64,000 nucleotides of DNA from Brachyhypopomus gauderio (taxonomy: Eukaryota > Chordata > Actinopteri > Gymnotiformes > Hypopomidae). Of the stretch, positions 20,640 to 35,754 are shown one piece after another. Under the pieces are notes generated by a model that saw only the letters and a list, made by a program, of their open reading frames with translations, did not search any database and was not told the DNA's origin. Every line of letters starts with the position of its first letter. Position 1 is the first letter of the stretch. The DNA lies in NCBI RefSeq assembly GCF_052324685.1, contig NC_135212.1, positions 3,360,652 to 3,424,651 of the forward strand, given 5' to 3'. Both the position numbers and the translations under genes were made by a program.

Positions 20640-22254
20640 TGATGTCGAGGTGTAAGGTCATTGTGTTGGAGAGAAGGTCAGTAGAGAATTAAAAAACACA
20701 AACACACAAAACTACTGAATTCCAATGCAAGCTACAACTGATATCAGTGCAGTTCACTGTTATTGATTAGTAAAGGAGAATCAACATATTATTCATAATA
20801 GCATTGTTTTTTAATTATATTTTTCATTATATATTTAAATTATTATACCCTTTTGGAATGTTTAATTTCAGAATGCACATCTTGGCAATTTTAATGAAGT
20901 AAAAAGATCAAATTATTATAGTAAATGTGAGGACCATTAAATATAAAGATGATGTTTTTGTGACAGTCCTGAGCAGTACTATTTCTAAAATGCAGAATTA
21001 TATCACTGTCTACAAATCATACCAGTCCCATTCACTACCTCACAGTAGTGTTCATCTATAGGAGTGATAATTCCTTCCAGCTTTTAGTTTGAATTTTTTT
21101 GTTTGTTTGTTTTTGTTTTTAATAATGATAATTTATAAATAATAATATTAGCATTTTTTTCATATCATTACATTTTCTTGCAATTTTAATGAAGCAAAAA
21201 GAACATTTTCTAAAGTTAGTCTGTCTTGAAAATATCACTCTGACGAGCACTAAATAAACATGTTTTTCTGACAGCACTGAATCTCCAGAGAACACAGTTT
21301 GTTCATTGTTGCTCCATTATTATGTAGCTCGCTTCTGCCCCCTACAGGTGGTATGTTATTCATGGCTCTTAAAATCTCTCAGGCATACACCTGACCTGAC
21401 ATACATAGATGGAAAACACAGCAGGTTCTGAGTTTGCTCAGCTAAACATAAAATAAGATATTTGGAACTTCAGATATCGCCACCGATAGACCAGGAGCCT
21501 CACTGTTCAACTCTGAGAAGAATTAGGAGAGACTTTGGTGACTTTTATTATTCTCTTGCTGCAGTGACGTATCTGACAGCTACTACATCATGAGTTACTA
21601 TCTCAAACTTAAGTTACAAGTGAACAAAGTTGTCTGTGTCTGCGTAGTGTTGTGGTTGTTCTTTCATGATTACATGTATTATTGTCATTTGACACTTTCT
21701 GAAACTAAATTATATCCTTACAAATATTTCCATTTAAAAATAACTCCATGTTTTTTGTGTTGTGTATGTTTGTATATTTGTCCCTGTACTAGTCATGCAC
21801 AGTCATGTGCAACGAATCCTGTGCTGTCATTCTCAGATACACCATGTTGTGTTGACTCCACACAGCAGCAGTACATAGATACTGAACGAACACACAACCC
21901 TCGTGGTTGTCATCAGTCACAGTACAGCATATTTGGTGAGATTAGGCTGTGTCAGGTACTGTGCGCCATGATGTTTCTGGCTCATTAAACCTAATATATT
22001 ATAGCTAAATTCTTTCAACCTACAGCATCAATGCAGAACACTTCACAGCTTCCCCTGCTCATAAAGATGAGGCGGACATAGAGAAAATGGAATGTCCAAA
22101 CGACTCCTGTTTACAGTCTGTTTGCTTATTACTGATGTTTGCCAAATTATCATAGCACAAAATCATCATTAGCAAACTGTAATGCTGTTTGTGTTTGTGG
22201 TGGTATTTTAATATCTGTGAACGATTTTAACTGGTGGTTTATTTGCTATATATA
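20640..22254. other. Intergenic border of the V cluster
   Basis: AT-rich, no gene seen. A CAATTTTAATGAAG motif occurs near 20887 and again near 21183, a short internal duplication. At 21850-21920 a stretch with CAGCAG, ACATAGATACTG and GAACACACA resembles the VH11 promoter (20575-20640) and may be its diverged copy without a V exon. Confidence 0.4.
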
Positions 22255-22502
22255 CACACTCTTTTGCCAAAAGTATTAGCTCACCCATCCAAATGATCAG
22301 AATCAGGTGTTTCAATCACTTCCATGGCCATACAGTGGTGTGAAAAAGTGTTTGCCCCCTTCCTGATTTCCTGATTTTTTTCCATGTTTGTTTCGGACCA
22401 TCAAACCAATTTAAATATTAGTCAAAGACAACACAGGTAAACACAAAATGCTATTTTTAAATGAAGATGTTTATTATTAAGGGAGAAAAAAATTCAAACC
22501 TA

Positions 22503-24018
22503 CAGTCATGGCCAAAAGTTTTGAGAATGATACAAATATTAATTTTTACAAAGTCTACTGCTTCAGTTTTTATAATGGCAATTTGCATATACTCCAGAAT
22601 GTTATAAAGAGTGATCAGCTTAACAGCAATGAATTGCAAAGTCAATATTTGCCTAGAAAATGATTATCCCCCAAAACACATTTCAACTTCATTGCAGCCC
22701 GGCCTTAAAAGGACCAGCTAACATCGTTTCAGTGATTGCTCCATTAACACAGGTGTGGGTGTGGATGAGGACAGGGCTGGAGATCAATCTGTCATCATTA
22801 AGTAAGAATGACACCACTGGACACTTCAAAAGGAGGCTGGTGCTTGACATCATTGTTTCTCTTCTGTTAACCATGGTTATCTCTAAAGAAACACGTGCAG
22901 TCATCATTGCACTGCACAAAAAGAAAGATTGTACCTCAGTCAACAATCTATCGCATCGTCAAGAACTTCAAGGAGAGAGGTTCCATTGTTGCCAAAAAAG
23001 CTCCAGGGCGCCCAAGAAAGACCAGCAAGCGTCAGGACCATCTCTTAAAAGTGTTTCAGCTGCGGGATCGTACCCTACCAGCAATGCAGAGCTTGCTCAG
23101 GAATGGCAGCAGGCAGGTGTGAGTGCATCTGCACGCACTGTGAGGCGGAGACTCTTGGAGCAAGGCCTGGTCTCAAGGAGGGCAGCAAAGAAACCACTTC
23201 TCTCCAGAAAAAACATCAGGGACAGACTGATATTCTGCAAAAGGTACAGGGAGTGGACTGCTGAGGACTGGGGTAAAGTCATTTTCTCTGATGAATCCCC
23301 TTTCCGATTGTTTGGGACATCTGGAAAACAGCTTGTTCTGAGAAGACGAGGTGAGCGCTACCACCAGTCTTGTCTCATGCCAACTGTAAAGCATCCTGAA
23401 ACCATTCATGTGTGGAGTTGCTTCTCAGCCAAGGGAATCGGCTCTCTCACAGTCTTGCCTAAAAACACAGCCATGAATAAAGAATGGTACCAGAATGTCC
23501 TCCAAGAGCAACTTCTCCCAACCATCCAAGAGCAGTTTGGTGATCAACAATGCCCTTTCCAGCATGATGGAGCACCTTGCCATAAAGCAAAGGTGATAAC
23601 TAAATGGCTCAGGGAACAAAACAGAGATTTTGGGTCCGTGGCCTGGAAACTCCCCAGATCTTAATCCCATTGAGAACTTGTGGTCAATCATGAAGAGACG
23701 GGTGGGCAAACAAAAACCTACACATTCTGCAAGCATTGACTGTGTGAGAATGGACTGCTATCAGTCAAGATTTGGTCCAGAAGTTGATTGAGAGCATGAC
23801 ACGGAGAATTGCAGAGGTCCTGAAGAAGGGTCAACACTGCAAATATTGACTTGCTGCATTAACTCATTCTAACTGTCAATAAAAGCTTTTGTTACTCATG
23901 ATTGCAGTTATATTTCTGTATGTGATTACATCTGACAAACGCACATAAAAGCCAGAGGGCAGCAGATCATATGAAAACATAATATTTGTGTCATTCTCAA
24001 AACTTTTGGCCATGACTG
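22503..24018 (+). mobile_element. Tc1-like element C, nearly full length
   Basis: A 1516-bp element with ends CAGTCATGGCCAAAAGTTTT and complement, TA on both sides, inserted in the left inverted repeat of element B. It carries a disrupted transposase gene. It is the youngest layer of the nest. Confidence 0.92.
22873..23880 (+). pseudogene. Tc1-like transposase of element C, frameshifted
   Basis: It starts MVISKETRAVIIALHKKKDC, then the frame shifts. The helix-turn-helix region (STIYRIVKNFKERGSIV) reads in another frame before the main frame resumes near 23100. DDE residues are visible: Asp in FSDESPF, Asp in FQHDGAPCHKAK, Glu in [12 protein letters not shown] further frame change lies near 23640, just before the Glu motif. 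At least three frame breaks make it inactive. Family motifs are known from Tc1 transposases. Confidence 0.87.
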
Positions 24019-24119
24019 TACATGTCCCTGTGTGAAAGTGACTGCCCTCGTGTTAAAACAAGAGCACAGTGACAACTCAGCCACGAGGTCACAAAAGACC
24101 CCACAACAACATCCAAAGA

Positions 24120-24716
24120 CCTGCAGGCCTCACTTGCCTTAGTTAAGGTCAGTTTTCATGCCTCCACCATCAGAAAGAGACTGGACAAAAAATGGCCTAC
24201 ATGGCAGAGTTCCTAGAAGAAAACCACTGCTGAGCAAAAAGAACATTAAAGCTCGTCTCAATGTTTCCAGAACACATTTTCCATCTTTATGATCCCCAAG
24301 ACTTTTGGGAAAACATTCTGTGGACTGATGAGACAAAAGCTGAACTCTTTGGAAGGTGTGTGTCCCAGTACATCTGGTGTAAAAGAAACACTGCATTCCA
24401 GAAGAAGAACATTATACCAACAGTAAAATATGGTGGTGGTAGTGTGACGGTCTGGGGCTGTTTTGCTGCGTCAGGACCTGGAAGACTTGCTGTGATAAAT
24501 GGAACTATGAATTATGCTGTCTACCAAAAGATCTTGAAGGAGAATGTCCGATCATCTGTTTGTGACCTCAAGCTGAAAAGAACTTGGGTTCTACAACAAG
24601 ACAATGATCCAAAACACACCAGCAAGTCCACCTCTGAATGGCTGAAGAAAAACAAAATGAAGACTTTGGAGTGGCCTAGTCAAAGTCCTGACCTCAATCT
24701 GATTGTGATGCTGTGA
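24120..24716 (+). pseudogene. Tc1-like transposase remnant of element B
   Basis: The C-terminal half is open from about 24261: WTDETK with the first Asp, [28 protein letters not shown] with the second Asp. The usual PDLNPIE reads PDLNLIV, so the catalytic Glu is lost, and a stop follows at once. The 24120-24260 stretch has HTH-to-linker codons in shifted frames. The N-terminal region is missing. Confidence 0.85.
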
Positions 24717-25208
24717 CATCATCTTAAAAAGGCGTTCATGCTCAAACCCTCCAATGTGGTTGAATAACAATTCTGTAAAGATGAGTCGGCCACAATTCCT
24801 CCACAGTGCAGTAAAAGACTCACTGCTAGTTATCACAAACGCTTGGCTGCAGTTGTTGCTGCTAAGGGTGACCCGACCAGCTGTTAGGTTTAGGGGGCAA
24901 TCACTTTTTCACACAGGGCCATGTAGGTTTGGATTTTTTTTCTCCCTTATAAATAAGCACCTTCATTTAAAAATAGCATTTTGTGTTTACCTGTGTTGTC
25001 TTTGACTAATATTTAAATTGGTTTCATGTTCCGAAACATTTAAGTGTGGCAAACACTTTTTCACACCACTGTAGGTGTATAAAATTAAACACCTAGGCTT
25101 TTACAAACGCTACAATGGCTATGTTTTTACAAACATCTGTGAAAGAATGGGTTGCTTACGAGTGAATTCCAGCATAGAACTGTAATAAGATGTCACCTGT
25201 ACAACAAA

Positions 25209-25212
<4 letters not shown>

Positions 25213-25260
<48 letters not shown>
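25213..25260. repeat. (TG)n microsatellite
   Basis: About 24 TG units. Element A sequence ends just before it. Confidence 0.96.
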
Positions 25261-25264
<4 letters not shown>

Positions 25265-26800
25265 ATGTTATACTAGTTTCAATGTGAGACCACAAAGCAA
25301 CAGGGGCAGTGAGCAGTACGTCTAGAACAGATGCATCCTGTTTCTGTCTGAGCTATTAACCGTTACCATGACCAATGTTTCAGTAATGAAGGTATATATA
25401 TAATTTGCTTACTTTTGTTTATTTTTTATAACTAATATGATGTGCTAGCCTACTAAACCTAAAACTTAATGGGAAACTTCTTATTTACTTAATTTCTTTA
25501 TTTATAGTTGTGTATAATGATTCAGAATAGATATAGGCCTATTCAAATGTCTAAACTGAGAGATTTTATTTTGTCGTGTGTTTGTTTATTTATTATGTAT
25601 ACCGTATCTCCGTGCAAAAAACTTTGCAAATCCATCTTTTTAATGTCTGAGTAGGCTACTACTGTTAAATTGATCGTGTTCATTTGAATTTGCAGATAAA
25701 TTAAAAAAACTCACAACAAGTAGCACAACTCACACTTCAGAGCACATTTAATAGCCCTTTATGCAGCTTCATGAAGTAAAGAGCCGTGTATATATGTCAC
25801 AGTAATACTCAGTAGTGAAACAGTAGCAGCTAAAATGCTTGCCTGTCTATAAACATATATATTTGATCATGTGTCTATTGTGGTAATAGGACAGCAAACC
25901 AGGTGGCCTGTGCAAATGAGTTTCATACTGCCTGAAACATTACAGCCAACATGCAAATCCTCCTGGGTAAATTCATTATTCATACTTTCTGGTCTATTCT
26001 TACACAAGCAGAAATCATCAGAGCATAAAGTAGCATGTCGGAAATGCCCAGTTGAAGATGTGAGTCTCTCAAGCAATTAACGTTTTAGTTTTGTTAACCA
26101 AATGTTACAGCTGGCCACTATAAGCCCATGCAAATTGATGAATTTTAATATGATTACTGTGACAAAAAAATTACCTCAGTTGTAGTGCTTTAACTTTTTT
26201 ATATTATTAGAGTAGAGACTTGTGGTATATGGTAAATGTGGTAGAACGCTTTATTATTGTAATTGCAAATGCGATATGCATCTGCTCACCTGCATGAATA
26301 TAACACAGCTGAATACGTAGTGATCAATGTAAGACTTCTGGATACATTTCTGAAGTAAAAAAGGATATCACTTACATAAAACTTTCCTTAAAATGACCGA
26401 GCAGTCTAAACATTTGGTGTGAACATGGTGTTCACAAACACGCGTGGCACCAGTCAGAGCTGTATGGGCCCAATGGGCCTGGTACCTGCTGTCCTCTAAG
26501 AAAAACATGCGATTCATCATTAAACAAGTTTAGCAGTTTCTTCAGTAATGAAAAGTGCATCTAGCAAGCATATTAAACCAACACTGACATGATCAAAGTG
26601 AAGTTTTTAACTGGGGGGAACAATGGTTGATGTTGATTGTGGTGTGTGTTGTGTAACACTTTCTGGTAGACATCACCTCGGCCGTTTACACAATTAAATC
26701 CGAACCATGCGGTCGGATTCTCCGCGATTATCTTGTTTTTTACCAATTTAGTTCCCGTTCCTTTAGTCCTAATAGCAAACACGTTGTTAATTCCCTGGAT
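25261..26800. other. Intergenic, no gene seen
   Basis: AT-rich spacer between the transposon nest and the presumed promoter of the aldehyde dehydrogenase gene. No V segment, exon or transposon end was recognised. Confidence 0.45.
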
Positions 26801-26929
26801 TTTATTGTTTATTTATTTATTTTACTTCTTTATTTTAGAAAAGACACGAAAACCTTTGTTGTTTGCGGTGCCTTATCAAACTCGACAAACTTGATTTTTT
26901 GCTTACTGGCGAACTAACACCCGGAACTG

Positions 26930-26999
26930 CCTCTAATCTTTGGATTTGGAGAGAAGTCGGTGAGAGGAGAAACAGATTTCGCGAAATCTTCACTAAAAG
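26930..26999 (+). other. Probable non-coding first exon of the ALDH3B-like gene
   Basis: A donor AAAAG|GTAAAA at 26999/27000 closes a stretch with no ATG, about 1 kb before the coding exon, whose acceptor lies at 28030. The 5' end is not defined, so the start given is a guess. The exon holds a perfect 16-bp palindrome, AGATTTCGCGAAATCT (26974-26989). Confidence 0.45.
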
Positions 27000-28041
27000 G
27001 TAAAATATAACGTTTTTGTCTCGCATCATGAATGTTTTTACTTACTGACGTGATTTTGTTAGCGGGCATTATCTGAAGTCGGTTAGTAACCTAGTTATAG
27101 ATTTATATAATTAACGACTATTTAATCCAGAGTTCCAATCCAACATCGCTTGTTTAATTTGAAGTCATATTTATTTTTGGTTGCATTGCTCACTCCAGCG
27201 TGGTCTTTACGCTTCAAGGTCTTTAAAAAGCTGAAGATAGAGCTGACAAAATAATGTGGGTGTGACTTATAGCCCTTATAAATCTGGGTGTTGTCTTGCA
27301 AGATGTAGACATTGCAGACACACTTCATTTGGATATTATGACCACAGTGCACCCATCATTCAAATTTGAGGTTAGTACTAACGATCCAAGATACACAGAC
27401 ACACTCCACCTTTATGTAAAAGCCACTGCTCCCATAGTCACATGAAGTGAACTTCTGATTGTTGTGCCAGACTCTCGTCCCCCCTGGTTCCCCCTGGTTC
27501 CCCCTGGTTCCTGTTCCCCCTCCAGCAGAACGCGTGGTTGGACACTTGCTAGTCAGCATTCTGTACTGAGAGTTCATTTCCAGTTATCAGTATAATTTTG
27601 GCATGTCAATGTATCATATGTTTGCCAAAGCAAATACCGTATTTCAGTAGTTTAACAGATTGCCTCGTGCCTGACCTATCAGCTTACTGGAAAGTCCTAA
27701 ATGCTCTCTGTGTGGGTTAGGAAGTTTGCAACATTGTGAAAATGCCAGAAGAATAATAAAACAAGTTCACAGTGGTCAGCATATCATTTTGTTTACAAAA
27801 GGAGCAAATATTATTTTAATGCCATCTGTACACTATTCAAGACTTAAATACCGCATGTAGGTGCCAGGTATGGTAACTAAAATATAAATTTGCTAGTTAT
27901 ATCTAGATCAAACTGAACATGTATGTTGGATCATGTCCGATACATGAGGTGAGGTATGGTTTCGATGTTGTGTTTCCAAAATTGCACCAACATTACAAAA
28001 ATCTCTCTCTCTTCTCTGCATCTCTCTCAGAAGAGTGTGAA

Positions 28042-30765
28042 ATGGAAAGCCAGAAGCAAGTGTTGGAGAGACTTCGTGCTGCGTTCCAGTCAGGTGTGAC
28101 GGTGCCACTACAGTTCCGTCTTACCCAGCTGCAGTCTCTTCTCTCTCTACTCGAAGACAATGAGACGCAGATCTTGGAGGCACTGCATAAAGACCTCGCA
28201 AAGGTAAAATGTACACAAACACACACGAAGGTGTCAAACATTGTTCTGTCCCCCCAGTAACCCTTTCTTCTTCCTTTCTTCTTCCTTTCTTCTTCCTTTC
28301 TTCTTCCTTTCTTTCTTGTAGCCCAAATTTGAAGCAGTGCTGTCAGAAATTGACATTGTGGTCAATGATCTTTGCTATACCATCAGTAACTTGGCCACCT
28401 GGATACAGCCCAGTTATGTGAGCAAAAACCTGGTAAGATTCACACAGAATGTCATTTGTATGCATCAGATCTGATTTGACAATGAGTAAAACCACTGAGC
28501 AAATTGAGAAAGGCAGTACTGTGGAGAAGCACCGACAGCTTTTCAGAAAACCCCTTTGTGTTTCTTTCTCTCGTTTTTGTGCACTGCACTTAGGCCACAA
28601 AGCTGGACGAGTGCTTCATCCGCAAAGAGCCGCTAGGGGTCGTTTTGATCATCAGCGCGTGGAACTACCCGCTGCAGCTCATTGTGGGGCCGCTAATTGG
28701 CGCTATTGCTGCAGGTAGATTTGACTGCCTTCACAATGCCTCTCGGTCCAACCAGAGCATGCGTTTATGTACAGCATTCAAGTACAAGTCTTCCGTCTGT
28801 GTCGAATGCTTTTGTAAGGCACTGTACATGGATCTGATTCCTGTATCACTGCACAGGCAACTGTGCCATTCTGAAGCCATCGGAGATAAGCCGAGCGACT
28901 GAGAGACTTCTCGCGGAGCTCATACCCAAGTACCTGTCTCAGGTAATGTGTGGATAAAACGTCTCGACGATGTCTTATGAACACATGCCTTTTTATGCTT
29001 GCTTATTTTAAACTACCAGGGAGGGACGGCTGAAGCTGTCCTTAGCACTGTCTAACAGGGGAGGGTCTTGTGTTATTTTAAGGCTCATGGTGCGGGCTAC
29101 AGTGACTACAGTGGCCTTGGTGTTCTTTAGCTTTCCCAAAGCCTTTCCAAGTTCAGTATCCAGCAGCTACTAAAGCGTATGGATTAATGAAGCTGTAGGT
29201 CTTCATTTGTATAGCACCTTTCATACATACATGCAACTCAAAATGCTTTATGCGTATGTGGCAAAGTGTAAGCGTGTAATTGTAATTCAGTTAACGCCTT
29301 AACTGTATATTAATGCTTGTTTTGGATACATCTTACATCTTGGTCATGCACTATAATTGCAATTTCAGGAGTGCTTTGCTGTTATTTGTGGAGGAGCAGA
29401 AGAAACCACGTCATTATTGGAGAACAGATTTGATCACATCTTCTACACAGGTAGGTGTCCCCCAGTGTGTCAGCCATGACACAACAGATGGGAGTTCAGG
29501 CCACTACAGAACGCCTTCGAGCCTCGTTGTGTGATCTGCTCTCAGGCTCCCAAGCAGTAGCTCGCAACATCCTCCGGGCGGCTGCGGCGCACCTCACCCC
29601 CGTCACCCTGGAGCTGGGCGGCAAGTGTCCCTGCCTCATCTACGGCAACGTGAACGTGTTGGCTGCAGCCAAGAGGCTGGTGTGGTCCAAGTTCTTCAAT
29701 GCGGGACAGAGCTGCGTGGCACCAGACTACGTTCTGTGCACGCTGGAAATGCGGGAAGAGCTCCTGCCCGCGATTGTCAAGGCCCTGGCCACCTTCTATG
29801 GCTCTGAGCCGCGGCAGAGTGTGGATTTCGGACGCATTGTGACGGACAGGCACTGGGACAGGCTCACAGCCCTCCTGGCCAAGTCACAGGGGAGGGTGGT
29901 CATAGGAGGAGATTCTTCGAAAGAGGACAAGTACTTTGGTGAGCGTGGGAGGCATTTAATTTACTCTAGTTTTTAGTCCCATGAAATTGCCAGCAAAGGC
30001 TAAATTCTGCATCTTCCTGTGCTAATTGTCTGCTGTTCTTTCCAATGGGTCCAGCTCCTACTGTGATCGTGGACTTGGATACGTCGGACGCCCTGATGCA
30101 GGAGGAGATTTTTGGTCCCATTATGCCTATTATTACTATAGAGTCCCTGGACCAGGGAATTTCCATTATCAATCGGATGGAGAAACCCTTGGCTCTTTAC
30201 GCCTTTTCTGACGACTCTAAGGTAGGAGGCCACACCACGCCGGGAGAGGACAAAGCTGCTGCCCATTTTCACCAGAGCTTTCAGGAAACACGAGGTGACA
30301 AAATGAACGTTTCTTCTTCAGATTGTGACTACGGTACTGGAAAGAACCAGCAGCGGAGGGTTCTGCTCCAACGATGGGATCGTTCACATGACGATACCCA
30401 CCTTGCCTTTTGGAGGAGTGGGTGAGTGTATCATCAAGTGACATGGGCAGCCCCCATATGCCTTTAGAGGTGTTTAAACAAAGTTGAGCTTGCCATAACA
30501 ATCTCACACTGAATAGATCTGTGGGAAGGCGTGTGACACGTTTTGATGTCCGTGTGTTCGGCCAGGGGCCAGCGGAATGGGCAGTTACCACGGCCGCTGG
30601 ACCTACGAGACGTTCAGCCATAGGCGTGCCTGTATGCTGCGGAGCTGGGGGCTGGAGCGAATCGGCATGTTGCGTTACCCGCCGTACACGGAGAGCAACC
30701 TGGGCTGGCTACGGTGGGCCACCACAACCAAAAAGAAGAGCTGGGGATGGTGCAGTGTGATGTAA
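28042..30765 (+). CDS. aldh3b1: Aldehyde dehydrogenase, ALDH3B type
   Basis: Nine coding exons: 28042-28203, 28322-28432, 28594-28714, 28857-28942, 29369-29450, 29546-29938, 30055-30221, 30322-30421, 30566-30765. They join in frame to 473 aa, close to the roughly 470 aa of human ALDH3B1. The enzyme oxidises fatty and other aldehydes with NAD(P)+. Visible motifs are APWNYPLQ-like [17 protein letters not shown], catalytic Glu about residue 210 in TLELGGK, catalytic Cys about 244 in [34 protein letters not shown] and [14 protein letters not shown]. The protein ends CSVM, a CAAX-type lipidation signal, and has no C-terminal membrane helix as ALDH3A2 does. That and the SGGFCSND stretch favour ALDH3B over ALDH3A. 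The 1B/2B paralog choice is not settled. Coding starts in the second exon. Confidence 0.9.
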
Positions 30766-31418
30766 GCACTGGCTTATATAGGAAGTGATCACAAGGGATC
30801 GCTTCCTCCATTGGTCAAGAGAAGGAAAATAATCATGCCAAAAAAAGCAAGAATCAAGCCACTCGTGATTACATTGTTTTTGAATTGCATTGTAAAAGGG
30901 GACATCTTCATAATCTTCACGTAACGTGGAATGCCTTTTGCTTTAACCCCAGACACTACTCAACTTCAGGGCAGTCTTCACTGCTGTGAAAGCACGTTGC
31001 AGTTTAAAAGTGACTTCTGTTCATGTAATTACATCACTTTGGTTATTATAGCCATGCATCGAATTTGCGTATATTTATACACACAAATGTCCTAACAAGT
31101 GTTTTTGTATGGTTATGAATCATAAACCATTTTTTCTATCTATTAAATCATTGTGTTTAATTTTTTGGTAATAGTCCCTAGAAAATGTAGACAGAAATAT
31201 TGTGTACTTTATATTTTGTGTTGAGGATATTGGTATTGATTGTGTACTTTTATGTTCATTAACCTCAAAACATTTCCCTTGTTTACAGTCTTTCTGTGGA
31301 TAAAATTAAACTGAGAGGCAAATCACAATTTTCAAATGACCGAATCCACCATAATAGACATAAATGCAATTCATTTTTCGGCCGGTAAGACATAAATACT
31401 GTAGATACACAAATGTAT

Positions 31419-31424
31419 TTTATT
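31419..31424 (-). terminator. Candidate poly(A) signal of clpp
   Basis: AATAAA on the minus strand, about 235 bp past the clpp stop. The ALDH3B-like gene on plus ends in the same interval (ATTAAA at 31142-31147 is a candidate signal for it), so the two genes converge here. Confidence 0.5.
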
Positions 31425-31656
31425 TCAGATTATGAACTTAGGTTGTAGAACACAAATAAGGGTTAGATATAATCTCTTTTGGTTGTCCATGATGTATTGA
31501 TTTTGTAACATTGTCAGTCTTCGCTGTCCCATGACCAGATTTACTCTGCATGAACTTTGAGGTCATATGTGAAAGACCAGTGACGAAAGCCCAGATTAGA
31601 GTAGAAAAGGAAATGAGTACTATGGTTGTTACTGACCCTCCTCCTACGGGTCCAGC

Positions 31657-34237
<2,581 letters not shown>

Positions 34238-34808
34238 GTTACTTATCTTGGTTATAGACAATCCACGCTGACCTGACTACTTAACTGCCCCGGATGTAGT
34301 TTCCCCTTGACCTCTGATCGGTGTTCTATCATATTGTGGCCGCTAGATGGCGTCGTGGTGCAATAAATGTTGGTGGTGGAATAATTATTCTGAAACTACG
34401 ACATGCAAGAGAATTTAAATCAAATTATTGTCAGAAGACACGTTACGAAACAGTATAATCTCGGGTATGGATTATTTCACTTATAGTGATAAAGTGTCAC
34501 TGGAGTTTCAACCATTTTGTAATTATTGATTGTTTTGTCAACCACGTCAATCATTGTTGCACATACTGTAATTTATGTTGAGTCATAAGACTATAAATGC
34601 AAACAGCATGATTAATGTAAAAACTCAGTAAGAAGTGCAGACCATGTATATTTTATTAGCATATAATTTAAGATCTTATTTTGTACACTCACATAGGATG
34701 GGGGCTGTAGTGACTCGCTCCTGCCGCGAGGGGGCGCCGCTGCGTCCCGTTAAGTGCGTTTCTTTCAGCTTCGCTGTTGAACTCGGAGCGCCTTCGCTGT
34801 CGGATGAC
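34238..34808. promoter_or_regulatory. Head-to-head promoter region of clpp and gng5
   Basis: Only 571 bp separate the two start codons. The right half is GC-rich (CCTGCCGCGAGGGGGCGCCG near 34720). I see no clear TATA box. A shared two-way promoter is likely from the spacing, but this is inference. Confidence 0.5.

Positions 34809-35754
<946 letters not shown>

Larger units (their letters stand above)
22333..25071. mobile_element. Tc1-like element B with long inverted ends
   Basis: Ends CAGTGGTGTGAAAAAGTG and complement, TA on both sides. The inverted repeats run about 190 bp, the left one being interrupted by element C. Without C the element is about 1.2 kb and carries only the C-terminal part of a Tc1 transposase. 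It is therefore internally deleted and inactive. It sits inside element A. Confidence 0.88.
22255..25210. mobile_element. Outermost Tc1-like element A, fragment
   Basis: The left part (22255-22330) holds a Tc1-type end, CTCTTTTGCCAAAAGTATTA, then AATCAGGTGTTTCAATCACTT. The right part (25074-25210) continues with GGTGTATAAAATTAAACACC and a degenerate transposase start at 25147 (MGCLRVN then stops). The two parts join cleanly across element B, at a TA. The 3' portion is missing beyond the TG microsatellite. It is the oldest layer of the nest. Confidence 0.72.

Noticed and set aside
21590-21988. A 132-codon open frame on plus
   Set aside because: Its codons look like translated AT-rich and TG-rich intergenic DNA, with no recognisable domain or splice sites.
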